NCBI RefSeq assembly: GCF_019391655.1
Contig: NZ_JAHXPQ010000003.1
Location: forward strand, 62,001 to 126,000
Source of the DNA: Mucilaginibacter rivuli
Lineage (GTDB): Bacteria > Bacteroidota > Bacteroidia > Sphingobacteriales > Sphingobacteriaceae
Length of the DNA stretch: 64,000 nucleotides
Reading direction: 5' to 3'
The notes under the pieces are model-generated. The model made no database searches. It was not told the DNA's origin and saw only the letters and a list, made by a program, of their open reading frames with translations. A program made the position numbers and the translations under genes. The first letter of the stretch is position 1, and each line of letters starts with the position of its first letter. Of the stretch, positions 1 through 8,139 are shown one piece after another.

Positions 1-1293
1 TTACGCCTTATTGATGAAGAACATATAGCTATTAAAAACAAAAGTTACATTGTTAACCGCGATACTGTACCGCAGCCTGCAATACCTTCAAATAAACACC
101 TCGAAATTGAAATAAGCAAGCCAACGCATTATAAACATTGGTTAGCTACAAACGTTTTTGAGCAAAAGCAAAAAGGTTTTTATGGTGTATATATTAAGGT
201 TGAAGTTGGCGATATCCCTACCGAACAGGCCCGTAAACTGGTTGATGCCATTCGCCCTTATGTTGCTGACGAGATACGCATTACCCCTAACCAGGGTTTA
301 TTATTAAAATATGCTACAAAAGAGGCGCTGCCTCATTTGTTCAATGTCTTATCAGAATTAGGTTTAGCTAAACCGGGTTTTGACAGCGTTGCCGATGTAA
401 CTACCTGCCCCGGAACAGATACCTGTAACTTAGGCATATCAAACAGCATGACCTTTGCACGTGTGTTGGAAGACCTGATATACAGCGAATATGAAGACCT
501 TATTTATAACCGCGAGATCAAGATCAAAATAAGTGGCTGTATGAACAGCTGCGGCCAGCATGGTTTGGCGCATATTGGTTTCCACGGCAGCTCATTAAAG
601 GCACAAGGTAAAGTATTACCATCAATGCAGGTATTGCTTGGTGGCGGTACTGTTGGTGATGGCGTTGGCCGTGCAGGCGATAAAGTAATTAAAGTACCTG
701 CCAAACGTGCTACCGATGTAATGAGGATGGTTTTAAACGATTACAAAGCCAATACGGTTGAAGGTGAGACCTTCTTATCCTATTACGATAAACAAGGTAA
801 GGATTATTTTTACCAGATGTTAAAACCACTGGCCGACCTGACCAACCTGAAAGACGAAGAATTTGTTGACTGGGGCCACGAAGAAACCTTTGAGACCGCT
901 ATTGGTGTTGGTGAGTGTGCCGGTGTGGTGATAGACCTTATCGCGACCCTACTGTTTGAAGCAGACGAAAAGTTTGACTGGGCACAGGGTGCATATGATA
1001 AGGGCGCTTTCGCGGATTCGATCTACCATGCTTACAGCGTATTTATCAGCGCGGCTAAAGCCTTATTGCTGGATAAAGGTGTAAACAGCTCAACCCACGC
1101 AGGTATTATACGCGAGTTTGATAACCATTATGTAGCTACCGGCGAGGTTGAAGTAAACGGCACCTTTAACGATCTTATTTTACAGATCAACAAAAACGAG
1201 CCATCAGAAGCCTTTGCTACACAGTACTTACAACAAGCTAAAGTTTTTTTGCAAAGTGTAAAAGATAAACGAGAAGCATTAATACAGGCATAA
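1..1293 (+). CDS. Nitrite/sulfite reductase (siroheme, 4Fe-4S), 5'-truncated by window edge
   Basis: The frame is open from base 1 to the TAA at 1291-1293, so 430 C-terminal residues are visible and the start lies left of the window. The four cluster/siroheme cysteines are present: a CPGTDTC pair at visible residues 136 and 142, and a GCMNSCGQH pair at 180 and 184. This is the signature of ferredoxin-type sulfite/nitrite reductases, which reduce sulfite to sulfide (or nitrite to ammonia) by six electrons in the cytoplasm. The genes that follow (siroheme synthase domain, APS reductase, CysD, CysN) make assimilatory sulfite reductase the likely role, although sequence alone cannot exclude nitrite as substrate. 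The next gene starts 9 bp downstream, so they are co-transcribed. Confidence 0.9.
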   Translation, partial: LRLIDEEHIAIKNKSYIVNRDTVPQPAIPSNKHLEIEISKPTHYKHWLATNVFEQKQKGFYGVYIKVEVGDIPTEQARKLVDAIRPYVADEIRITPNQGLLLKYATKEALPHLFNVLSELGLAKPGFDSVADVTTCPGTDTCNLGISNSMTFARVLEDLIYSEYEDLIYNREIKIKISGCMNSCGQHGLAHIGFHGSSLKAQGKVLPSMQVLLGGGTVGDGVGRAGDKVIKVPAKRATDVMRMVLNDYKANTVEGETFLSYYDKQGKDYFYQMLKPLADLTNLKDEEFVDWGHEETFETAIGVGECAGVVIDLIATLLFEADEKFDWAQGAYDKGAFADSIYHAYSVFISAAKALLLDKGVNSSTHAGIIREFDNHYVATGEVEVNGTFNDLILQINKNEPSEAFATQYLQQAKVFLQSVKDKREALIQA

Positions 1294-1302
1294 TATTTAC
1301 CT

Positions 1303-2841
1303 ATGAGCTCGTCACCAAAAAATAATGCACCAACATTAACTCCGGAAATAACACCGGATGGTAACCAACTGTTCCCGGTTTTTTTAAAGCTGAACGAGTT
1401 GCATACCCTGTTAGTTGGCGCGGGTAATGTAGGCTTTGAGAAATTAGGCGCTATACTGAATAACAGCACCGAAGCTAAAGTAACCATTATTGCCGAGCAG
1501 GTTTCGGGTGAGGTTTACCAACTGGCTGAACGTTTCCCAAAAGTGAATATTTTAAAAAAATCATTTGCCGAAGATGATTTGAAGGATGTGAACATTGTGG
1601 TAGTTGCTACAGGAAACGAAGAGTTGAATAACTACATCAGAACCTTAGCCAAACAACATAATTTATTAATAAATGTGGCTGATAAGCCATCATTGTGTGA
1701 TTTTTACCTGGGTTCCATTGTACAAAAAGGAGATCTTAAGGTAGCAATATCTACCAACGGAAAATCGCCAACGGTAGCCAAAAGACTAAAAGAAGTGCTG
1801 AACGAAAGTATACCCGAAGAGTTAGATACCACCCTTCAACAAATGAGCGCCCTGAGAGAAACGCTTACAGGCGATTTTGCATCGAAAGTAAAAAAGCTGA
1901 ACGAAGTAACATCAATACTGGTTGAGCCCACCGAGGAGCAGGAAATTGTAGCCAATACATCTGCCGAAAAAAACTTTAAATGGATAATTTGGTGCACTAT
2001 TGTGGCATCACTTGGTATCACCATTTATGCTTTCTGGTTAAAAGACCCTGCTTTTCAAAGCTTTGTAGGTAATATACAACCTATATTTTACTACTTTTTT
2101 ATTGCCGGCTTTATCTTTTCTATGATAGATGGCGCCATTGGGATGTCATACGGTGTTACATCAACTACCTTTTCGTTAACTATGGGTATCCCTCCTGCTG
2201 TTGCCAGTATGGGTGTTCACCTGTCCGAAATATTAAGTAATGGCATAGCCGGCTGGATGCATTACCGTATGGGTAACGTAAACTGGCGTTTGTTTTGGCT
2301 ATTGCTTATCCCTGGTGCTATAGGTGCCGGTTTAGGCGCTTTTTTAATATCATCATTAGAGCATTACAGCACCTATACAAAGCCTGTAGTATCATTATAT
2401 ACCCTGATACTGGGCGGTGTTATCTTGTCAAAAGCCTTTAAACCAAAATATAAAAGAGCCTCAGGCAAAATTAAACGTATTAGCTTATTGGGTTTTGGAG
2501 GCGGTTTTATTGATGCTGTTGGTGGCGGCGGTTGGGGTTCTATTGTATTATCATCATTAATAGCTGGTGGCCGCAATCCAAGGTTCTCTTTAGGTACAGT
2601 TAAGCTATCGCGTTTTTTTATCGCCCTGATAAGCTCTGTCACATTCATCCTGATGCTGGCTAACTCCAATTCAAAATGGGAAGCTGTTTTAGGCTTGATA
2701 GTTGGTAGTGCGTTGGCATCTCCTATCGCGGCAAGGATATCCAATAAAATATCTACAAAAGCTATTATGGTATCTGTAGGCGTTATTGTAATTTTGATCA
2801 GTTTATACAGCATTCAAAAGTTTGTTGTTAAAGTATTGTAG
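1303..2841 (+). CDS. Precorrin-2 dehydrogenase/ferrochelatase-like domain fused to TauE/SafE sulfite-exporter-type permease
   Basis: This is one uninterrupted 512-residue frame with two unrelated parts. Residues about 23-210 match the siroheme synthase N-half (CysG/Met8 type): an NAD-binding GAGNVG loop at 39-44, then the ATGN and ADKPSLCDF stretches typical of precorrin-2 dehydrogenase. From about residue 225 the chain is membrane protein, with roughly eight hydrophobic segments and the glycine-rich GGFIDAVGGGGWG motif of the TauE/SafE (TSUP) family. Met8-type domains make siroheme, the cofactor of the sulfite reductase encoded just upstream. TauE/SafE proteins move sulfite or other small organosulfur anions. 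A combined role in cofactor supply and sulfite relief is my inference. No SAM-uroporphyrinogen methyltransferase domain is present, so precorrin-2 must come from another gene. Confidence 0.9.
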   Translation: MSSSPKNNAPTLTPEITPDGNQLFPVFLKLNELHTLLVGAGNVGFEKLGAILNNSTEAKVTIIAEQVSGEVYQLAERFPKVNILKKSFAEDDLKDVNIVVVATGNEELNNYIRTLAKQHNLLINVADKPSLCDFYLGSIVQKGDLKVAISTNGKSPTVAKRLKEVLNESIPEELDTTLQQMSALRETLTGDFASKVKKLNEVTSILVEPTEEQEIVANTSAEKNFKWIIWCTIVASLGITIYAFWLKDPAFQSFVGNIQPIFYYFFIAGFIFSMIDGAIGMSYGVTSTTFSLTMGIPPAVASMGVHLSEILSNGIAGWMHYRMGNVNWRLFWLLLIPGAIGAGLGAFLISSLEHYSTYTKPVVSLYTLILGGVILSKAFKPKYKRASGKIKRISLLGFGGGFIDAVGGGGWGSIVLSSLIAGGRNPRFSLGTVKLSRFFIALISSVTFILMLANSNSKWEAVLGLIVGSALASPIAARISNKISTKAIMVSVGVIVILISLYSIQKFVVKVL

Positions 2842-2843
2842 TG

Positions 2844-3560
2844 ATGGTAGGTTCGATAGAGAAAATAAGAGCGCAGCTAACTAACCTCGGCCCTGTTGAG
2901 GCATTAACCTTGCTTGCCGAACTATTCCCGGGCAAGGTCATTTTTTCGACCAGTTTTGGCTGGGAAGACCAGGTAATCAGTCACATGATATTTGCCAACA
3001 AGCTACCCATAAAGGTTTTCACCTTAGAAACAGGCCGCCTGTTCCCGGAAACTTATTATGTTTGGGGCCGCACCTTAGAGCGTTATGGCGAAAATATACA
3101 TGCCTACTATCCTAATACAGAAGCTGTAGAACGGCTGGTAAGCAGCAAAGGCCCAAGCAGCTTTTACGAATCGGTTGAGAACCGTAAAGAGTGTTGCGGT
3201 ATCCGCAAGGTTGAGCCGTTAAACCGTGCCCTTGCCGGCAATGATGTATGGATAACCGGTATCCGTGCAGAACAAAGTGCCAACAGGCAGCATATGGATA
3301 ACCTTGAACCGGATGAGGTACACCAGCTGATCAAGTTCCATCCTATTTACAGCTGGAGCCTTGACGAAGTTAAAGCATACATTAAAGAATATAATATACC
3401 CTATAATCCGCTTCATGATAAAGGTTTCCCAAGTATTGGCTGTGCACCATGCACACGTGCGGTACGGGAAGGTGAAGATTTTCGCGCCGGCCGCTGGTGG
3501 TGGGAAGATCAATCGAAAAAAGAGTGTGGACTGCATGAAGTAAGTACTGAACAAAAATGA
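2844..3560 (+). CDS. cysH: Adenylyl-sulfate (APS) reductase, 4Fe-4S type
   Basis: This 238-residue PAPS/APS reductase reduces activated sulfate to sulfite. The CC pair at 117-118 and the CxxC pair at 200 and 203 are the four ligands that mark iron-sulfur enzymes using APS rather than PAPS. The catalytic cysteine is in KKECGLHE near residue 228. This agrees with the operon having no APS kinase, neither as a separate cysC nor fused to cysN. I chose ATG 2844. A GTG immediately before it (2841) overlaps the previous stop by one base and would add one residue. The stop overlaps the cysD start by 4 bp, which indicates translational coupling. Confidence 0.93.
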   Translation: MVGSIEKIRAQLTNLGPVEALTLLAELFPGKVIFSTSFGWEDQVISHMIFANKLPIKVFTLETGRLFPETYYVWGRTLERYGENIHAYYPNTEAVERLVSSKGPSSFYESVENRKECCGIRKVEPLNRALAGNDVWITGIRAEQSANRQHMDNLEPDEVHQLIKFHPIYSWSLDEVKAYIKEYNIPYNPLHDKGFPSIGCAPCTRAVREGEDFRAGRWWWEDQSKKECGLHEVSTEQK

Positions 3561-4462
3561 GTAAAAACAAACTAAATTATTTAGACGACCTGGAAGCCGA
3601 AGCAATTTACATTTTGCGCGAGGTAGCCGGGCAGTTTGAAAAACCTGCACTGCTGTTTTCGGGCGGTAAAGATTCTATTACCCTGGTACGCCTGGCCGAA
3701 AAGGCTTTCCGTCCGGGTAAATTCCCGTTCCCGCTGGTACACATTGATACCGGTCATAACTTTCCTGAAACCATTTCGTATCGTGATGAGATGGTAGACC
3801 GCATTGGCGAAAAGCTGATCGTAGGTTATGTACAGGATGATATTGATGCCGGCCGCGTTATTGAGCAAAAAGGTAAGAACGCCAGCCGTAACTCATTACA
3901 AACAGTTACGCTACTAAACACCATTGAAAAACACAAGTTTGACGCTTGTATAGGCGGCGCACGCCGTGATGAAGAGAAAGCCCGCGCTAAAGAACGCATA
4001 TTTTCGGTACGCGATGAGTTTGGCCAATGGGACCCAAAACGCCAACGCCCCGAGCTATGGAACCTGTACAATGGTAAAATACACAAAGGCGAGAACGTAA
4101 GGGTATTCCCGATAAGTAACTGGACCGAGCTTGACGTTTGGAATTATATCCGCAGAGAAAATATTGCTTTGCCATCTATCTACTTTGCACACCAGCGTGA
4201 TGTAATTACCCGCAACGGCCAGTTAATGGCTGCAGCCAAGGCCTTAAACATGGATAGCGAGGATGTGATTGAACGCCGTAACGTACGTTTCCGTACTGTT
4301 GGCGACATGACCTGTACCGCTGCAGTAGAATCGGACGCGTTCGAGATCGATGATATCATTAACGAGATCAGTGAATCGAAAATTAGCGAACGCGGTGCCC
4401 GCATGGATGATAAAGTATCGGAAGCGGCAATGGAAGACAGGAAAAAAGGCGGTTATTTTTGA
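3557..4462 (+). CDS. cysD: Sulfate adenylyltransferase subunit 2
   Basis: CysD is the catalytic ATP-pyrophosphatase-fold half of the GTP-driven sulfate adenylyltransferase (ATP + sulfate to APS). The SGGKDS P-loop lies at residues 35-40, followed by GGARRDEEKARAKER and the C-terminal RFRTVGDMTCT and GYF ending usual for the family. Its 301 residues are full length. The ATG sits inside the cysH stop (ATGA overlap). The partner GTPase cysN follows after 77 bp, a spacer filled by a palindromic repeat. Confidence 0.96.
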   Translation: MSKNKLNYLDDLEAEAIYILREVAGQFEKPALLFSGGKDSITLVRLAEKAFRPGKFPFPLVHIDTGHNFPETISYRDEMVDRIGEKLIVGYVQDDIDAGRVIEQKGKNASRNSLQTVTLLNTIEKHKFDACIGGARRDEEKARAKERIFSVRDEFGQWDPKRQRPELWNLYNGKIHKGENVRVFPISNWTELDVWNYIRRENIALPSIYFAHQRDVITRNGQLMAAAKALNMDSEDVIERRNVRFRTVGDMTCTAAVESDAFEIDDIINEISESKISERGARMDDKVSEAAMEDRKKGGYF

Positions 4463-4470
4463 TGGAAAAC

Positions 4471-4522
4471 GGAAGATGTAAGACGGAAAATGTACAAACA
4501 CATCTTCCGTCTTACCTCTTCC
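4471..4522. repeat. Palindromic repeat between cysD and cysN (family A)
   Basis: Two 23-nt arms (4471-4493 and 4500-4522) are complementary except at two positions, with a 6-nt loop. The core GTAAGACGGAA / ATCTTCCGTCTTAC recurs at 38650-38699. The element fills most of the cysD-cysN spacer. It lacks a T-tract, so it reads as a dispersed palindrome rather than a terminator, although the RNA would fold strongly. Confidence 0.8.
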
Positions 4523-4539
4523 ATCTTACATAAACACAA

Positions 4540-5790
4540 ATGGACATATTAAAATTTTTAACAGCAGGCAGTGTTGATGATGGTAAAAGTACCCTTATTG
4601 GCCGTTTGCTGTACGATAGTGAATCAATATTACAGGATCAGTTAGAAGCGTTGCAGGCATCAAACCGTAAAAATGACGATGGTACAATTGACCTCGCTAT
4701 TTTAACAGATGGCTTGAAAGCAGAGCGAGAGCAGGGCATCACTATTGATGTGGCTTACAAGTACTTCCAGACTGAGAAGCGTAAATTCATTATTGCCGAT
4801 ACCCCGGGGCATATTCAATACACCCGTAATATGGTTACCGGTGCATCTAACGCTGACCTGGCTATTATATTGATAGATGCGCGTAAAGGTGTGATAGAGC
4901 AAACTATACGCCACTCATACCTGGTATCGCTTTTGGCTTTACAGCATGTGGTAGTTGCCGTGAATAAGATGGACATGGTTGATTACAGCGAAGAGGTATT
5001 CAACAACATTGTTAAGGATTACCAGGCCATGGCCGCAAAACTTAACCTGAACGAGGTAAGTTATATACCGGTTAGCGCATTAAAAGGCGATAACATTGTA
5101 CACGAATCTGTTAACATGATATGGTACCAAGGCAAAAGCCTGTTAGATCATTTAGAAACCGTACCGGTGGCTATTGATGATAGTACAGATCATGCACGTA
5201 TGCCGATACAATGGATCATCCGCCCGCAAACAGAAGAATTGCATGATTACCGTGGTTATGCCGGTCGTGTTGCGAGTGGTTCGTTTAAAGTAAATGATGC
5301 GATAACTGTTTTACCATCGGGCTTTAGCTCCACCATCAGCAAAATAGAGTTTTTTGATCAGGAGCCTGCGGAAGCATCGGCAGGCATGTCGGTAACCGTG
5401 CACCTGGCTGATGAAATTGACATCAGCCGAGGCGATACATTGGTGAATGCCAAGTATTTACCTACGGTATCTCAACTAATTGAGGCTGACCTTTGCTGGA
5501 TGGATACCAAACCAATGGATGCCAGCCTTACCTACCTGATACAGCACAACAGCAAAACCACACGTTGTAAGATAAGCGATGTGTTACATAAGGTAAATAT
5601 TAACACGTTGGATAAAGTATCTGCAGAGAGCTTTAATTTGAATGATATAGGCCGTGTAGTGATCAAAACTGCCGACCCACTTGCTTTCGATCTTTACCAG
5701 GAGAATAAAGCCAATGGCGGCGCGATACTGATAGACAGCCGTACTAACCTTACCGTTGGCGCATTGATGTTCAGGGCTAACGCCGACTGA
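4540..5790 (+). CDS. cysN: Sulfate adenylyltransferase subunit 1 (GTPase)
   Basis: CysN is an EF-Tu-like GTPase that drives APS formation by CysD. The GTPase boxes are visible: GSVDDGKS at 10-17, DTPGH at 87-91 and NKMD at 141-144, followed by two beta-barrel domains. At 416 residues it ends without the CysC (APS kinase) domain carried by many CysN proteins, consistent with direct use of APS by the Fe-S reductase upstream. It is the last gene of the sulfate operon and is followed by a strong hairpin. Confidence 0.95.
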   Translation: MDILKFLTAGSVDDGKSTLIGRLLYDSESILQDQLEALQASNRKNDDGTIDLAILTDGLKAEREQGITIDVAYKYFQTEKRKFIIADTPGHIQYTRNMVTGASNADLAIILIDARKGVIEQTIRHSYLVSLLALQHVVVAVNKMDMVDYSEEVFNNIVKDYQAMAAKLNLNEVSYIPVSALKGDNIVHESVNMIWYQGKSLLDHLETVPVAIDDSTDHARMPIQWIIRPQTEELHDYRGYAGRVASGSFKVNDAITVLPSGFSSTISKIEFFDQEPAEASAGMSVTVHLADEIDISRGDTLVNAKYLPTVSQLIEADLCWMDTKPMDASLTYLIQHNSKTTRCKISDVLHKVNINTLDKVSAESFNLNDIGRVVIKTADPLAFDLYQENKANGGAILIDSRTNLTVGALMFRANAD

Positions 5791-5806
5791 AATAATATAT
5801 AACATT

Positions 5807-5845
5807 AAACAGAAAAGGCTCGTTAATAACGAGCCTTTTCTGTTT
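5807..5845. terminator. Bidirectional rho-independent terminator, cysN / amn
   Basis: This is a perfect 18-bp stem (5807-5824 with 5828-5845) and a 3-nt loop, A-rich on the left and T-rich on the right. It works on both strands and separates the converging cysN (+) and AMP nucleosidase (-) genes. Confidence 0.9.
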
Positions 5846-5848
5846 AAA

Positions 5849-6673
5849 TCAAAATCTTAAATGCTTAACTGTAAGCTTGTTATTTATGAGTTGCTTAAGT
5901 GATTCTATACCTACCTTCAGGTGTGTTTCCACATAGTTAGCGGTAACGCTTGTATCGCTCTCGGCAGTCTTTACCCCTTCAGGTATCATTGGCTGATCTG
6001 ATACCAACAACACGGCGCCTGTTGGTATTTTGTTAGCGAAGCCAGTGGTAAATATGGTAGCGGTTTCCATATCGATAGCCATTGCACGCAAGCTGCGCAA
6101 GTACTTTTTAAACTTTTTATCATGCTCCCAAACCCGGCGGTTGGTAGTATAGCAAGTGCCTGTCCAGTAATCCCGCTCAAGGTCGCGTATGGTGGTTGAT
6201 ATCGCTTTTTGCAGCGCGAATGCCGGTAAGGCCGGTACCTCGGCAGGCATATAATCGTTAGATGTACCTTCGCCGCGTATGGCGGCTATGGGCAATATCA
6301 GGTCGCCAACCTTATTTTTACTTTTTAAACCACCGCATTTCCCTAAAAACACAACGGCTTTAGGCTTTATCGCTGTAAGCAAGTCCATTACCGTAGCGGC
6401 CAGGGCGCTCCCCATACCAAAGTTCATGATGGTGATACCATCTGCAGATACGCTTTGCATGGGTTTATCAATACCAATTATTGGCGCGTTGCCGTGCCAC
6501 TCCGAAAACATTTCCAGGTATTTAGAAAAATTGGTCAGGATGATGTATTCTGTAAAATCTTCCAATGGCCTGCCCGAATACCTGGGCAACCAGTTATCAA
6601 CAATAGCCGATTTTGTTTTTAGCCCCGACTTTACCGGGCTCTGTATTTCATGTATCTTCTTGTCTTCTTCCAT
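5849..6673 (-). CDS. amn: AMP nucleosidase
   Basis: A 274-residue protein of the PNP/UDP phosphorylase superfamily, of the short Bacteroidota AMP-nucleosidase type. It would hydrolyse AMP to adenine and ribose 5-phosphate. Family landmarks are the GKCGGLKSK loop, the AIDMETATIF segment with the active-site Glu, and VSDQPMIPEG carrying the catalytic Asp. It lacks the large N-terminal regulatory domain of the E. coli enzyme. It starts 9 bp after the stop of the LOG-family gene upstream, so both are probably on one mRNA and both would break nucleotide N-glycosidic bonds. Confidence 0.85.
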   Translation of the reverse strand: MEEDKKIHEIQSPVKSGLKTKSAIVDNWLPRYSGRPLEDFTEYIILTNFSKYLEMFSEWHGNAPIIGIDKPMQSVSADGITIMNFGMGSALAATVMDLLTAIKPKAVVFLGKCGGLKSKNKVGDLILPIAAIRGEGTSNDYMPAEVPALPAFALQKAISTTIRDLERDYWTGTCYTTNRRVWEHDKKFKKYLRSLRAMAIDMETATIFTTGFANKIPTGAVLLVSDQPMIPEGVKTAESDTSVTANYVETHLKVGIESLKQLINNKLTVKHLRF

Positions 6674-6682
6674 GTTATGCCA

Positions 6683-7387
6683 TTAAAAATTTGGCTTGAT
6701 GACGTATGTCTCATAAAACTCAATAATGTGGTTAGCAGCATCTTCGGCCGTATCAACCACCTTGTACAATTGAAGGTCTTCTTCTTTGATGTTTCCGGCG
6801 GCCAGCATTTTTTCGGTTACCCAATTTAACAAGCCGTTCCAATAAGCGCTTCCTACCAAAACAATCGGAAACCGGGCTATTTTTCCGGTTTGTATCAGGG
6901 TTATCGCTTCAAAAAGTTCATCAAGCGTACCCATACCGCCCGGCATTACCACAAAGCCTTGTGAGTACTTCATAAACATCACCTTCCGCACAAAAAAGTA
7001 CTTAAATTCCAATAGTTTATCCCGATCGATAAACTTATTTTCAAACAACTCGAAAGGAAGTTCGATACCCAGGCCAACGGATTTACCACCCGCTTCAAAT
7101 GCCCCTTTATTTGCGGCTTCCATAATACCAGGTCCTCCGCCCGATATCACACCATAACCTTGTTTGGTTAACAGTGCGGCTATCTCTTCAGTTAGCTGGT
7201 AATATTTATGGTCTTGCTTGGTACGTGCTGAGCCAAATATCGACACACACGGGCCTATCCTGGCCAATTTCTCAAATCCATCAACAAACTCGGCCATTAT
7301 CTTAAAAATGTGCCATGAGTCGCTTACCTTAATTTCCTGCCAGGTTTTATTCTCGAACGCCTTACGTATTTTATCTGTCTTCTCCAT
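6683..7387 (-). CDS. LOG family protein, nucleotide 5'-monophosphate phosphoribohydrolase (TIGR00730)
   Basis: A 234-residue Rossmann-fold protein with both LOG signatures: GGGPG at 83-87 (continuing IMEAANKGA) and PGGMGTLDE at 149-157. LOG proteins cleave nucleoside 5'-monophosphates to base plus ribose 5-phosphate. They are best known for cytokinin ribotides in plants, and bacterial members act on AMP or other NMPs. I chose ATG 7387 over a GTG at 7393 because MEKTDKIRKAFENK aligns with the start of the paralogue at 38738. It is the first gene of a two-gene unit with amn. A TGCA-N5-TGCA dyad lies about 60 bp upstream. Confidence 0.88.
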   Translation of the reverse strand: MEKTDKIRKAFENKTWQEIKVSDSWHIFKIMAEFVDGFEKLARIGPCVSIFGSARTKQDHKYYQLTEEIAALLTKQGYGVISGGGPGIMEAANKGAFEAGGKSVGLGIELPFELFENKFIDRDKLLEFKYFFVRKVMFMKYSQGFVVMPGGMGTLDELFEAITLIQTGKIARFPIVLVGSAYWNGLLNWVTEKMLAAGNIKEEDLQLYKVVDTAEDAANHIIEFYETYVIKPNF

Positions 7388-7444
7388 TAACACATTGTTA
7401 AATAATTACGATAAAAAATCGAAATTATCTTATAATAATTTATA

Positions 7445-7461
7445 AATGCATTTTTTGCATT
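7445..7461. promoter_or_regulatory. AT-rich inverted repeat upstream of the LOG-amn unit
   Basis: AATGCA and TGCATT flank a T5 spacer, and the dyad extends to TATA on both sides with a one-base bulge. It sits 58-74 bp upstream of the chosen LOG start. A similar TGCA-N5-TGCA dyad occurs at 7969-7981. An operator function is inferred only from symmetry and position. Confidence 0.35.
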
Positions 7462-7548
7462 ATAATACTAATATAACAACAATTTTTATAAAACACGCAG
7501 GCGATTGGAATTATTTACAAACATTGGTTAATTCGGTACCGAACGGTA

Positions 7549-7884
7549 CTATGCAGCACTCAGCTTTATAGTATTTAAATAGTATATCAGCACGGGTATA
7601 TATTCGTCACAATGCAAACTACCGCAATCTAATTGGTTTGAACCTTTGAATACGATGTAAACTATCCGGCCTTCGTTATTGGCCTGCATATGAAATTGCC
7701 ATTCTTTCAGCGTCAGGAACATACTCAGGCCACCTGTCCAGGTGGTACTAACCATGTTTGATTCATGCAGGCCCTTATGGGTAATGTATTTGATTAATTT
7801 TTGCGCGTTAACCTTTGCCAGATCGTTGGGCTGGGGAGCGCCTTCAAAACTTTGCTGTATAGCTACTTCAATTTCAGGATACAT
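7549..7884 (-). CDS. Hypothetical protein, 111 aa
   Basis: I do not recognise this family. The frame has an ATG start, no signal peptide and no membrane segment. Its composition is ordinary for a soluble alpha/beta protein: an acidic N-terminus, a QKLIKYITHKG helix, then strands such as GRIVYIVFKG. It lies alone in the gap between the preA terminator and the LOG gene, on the same strand as both, with structured DNA upstream (7932-7990). Codon use resembles its neighbours, so I think it is real. Confidence 0.6.
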   Translation of the reverse strand: MYPEIEVAIQQSFEGAPQPNDLAKVNAQKLIKYITHKGLHESNMVSTTWTGGLSMFLTLKEWQFHMQANNEGRIVYIVFKGSNQLDCGSLHCDEYIPVLIYYLNTIKLSAA

Positions 7885-7931
7885 AACACTATTGATTAAT
7901 TTGATAAAAAAACGTGTACATCCACCTCACA

Positions 7932-7990
7932 AACCCGTGGCGATTTTTAGTGTTTTAATGCAATAGACTGCAATTTTTGCACTAAAAATC
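7932..7990. promoter_or_regulatory. Nested inverted repeats upstream of the 111-aa gene
   Basis: An outer perfect 11-bp inverted repeat (GATTTTTAGTG at 7932-7942, CACTAAAAATC at 7980-7990) encloses a TGCA-ATTTT-TGCA dyad at 7969-7981. It lies 48-106 bp upstream of the hypothetical gene's ATG. The rest of 7885-8089 is AT-rich with a doubled ATAGTTTTTA. The region could be an operator or a structured leader. Confidence 0.4.
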
Positions 7991-8089
7991 TAATTTAACG
8001 ATAGTTTTTATCAAAAACAATAGTTTTTACGAATTTATTTACAATAATTTAATACCAAATTAACATTTTAGTAATATTCAGAAACCAAA

Positions 8090-8118
8090 ATAGCCCTTTA
8101 AGCAAGTTAAAGGGCTAT
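8090..8118 (-). terminator. Hairpin terminator after preA
   Basis: A 12-bp perfect stem (8090-8101 with 8107-8118) and a 5-nt loop GCAAG, followed on the minus strand by TTTTGG. It sits 22 bp after the preA stop and ends the pyrimidine catabolic operon. Confidence 0.8.
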
Positions 8119-8139
8119 AAAAGCTAATTTTATAGTACT

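Noticed and set aside
7932..7990. Riboswitch upstream of the 111-aa gene
   Set aside because: Inverted repeats are clear, but no known riboswitch core sequence is recognisable, so only a generic regulatory label is given.
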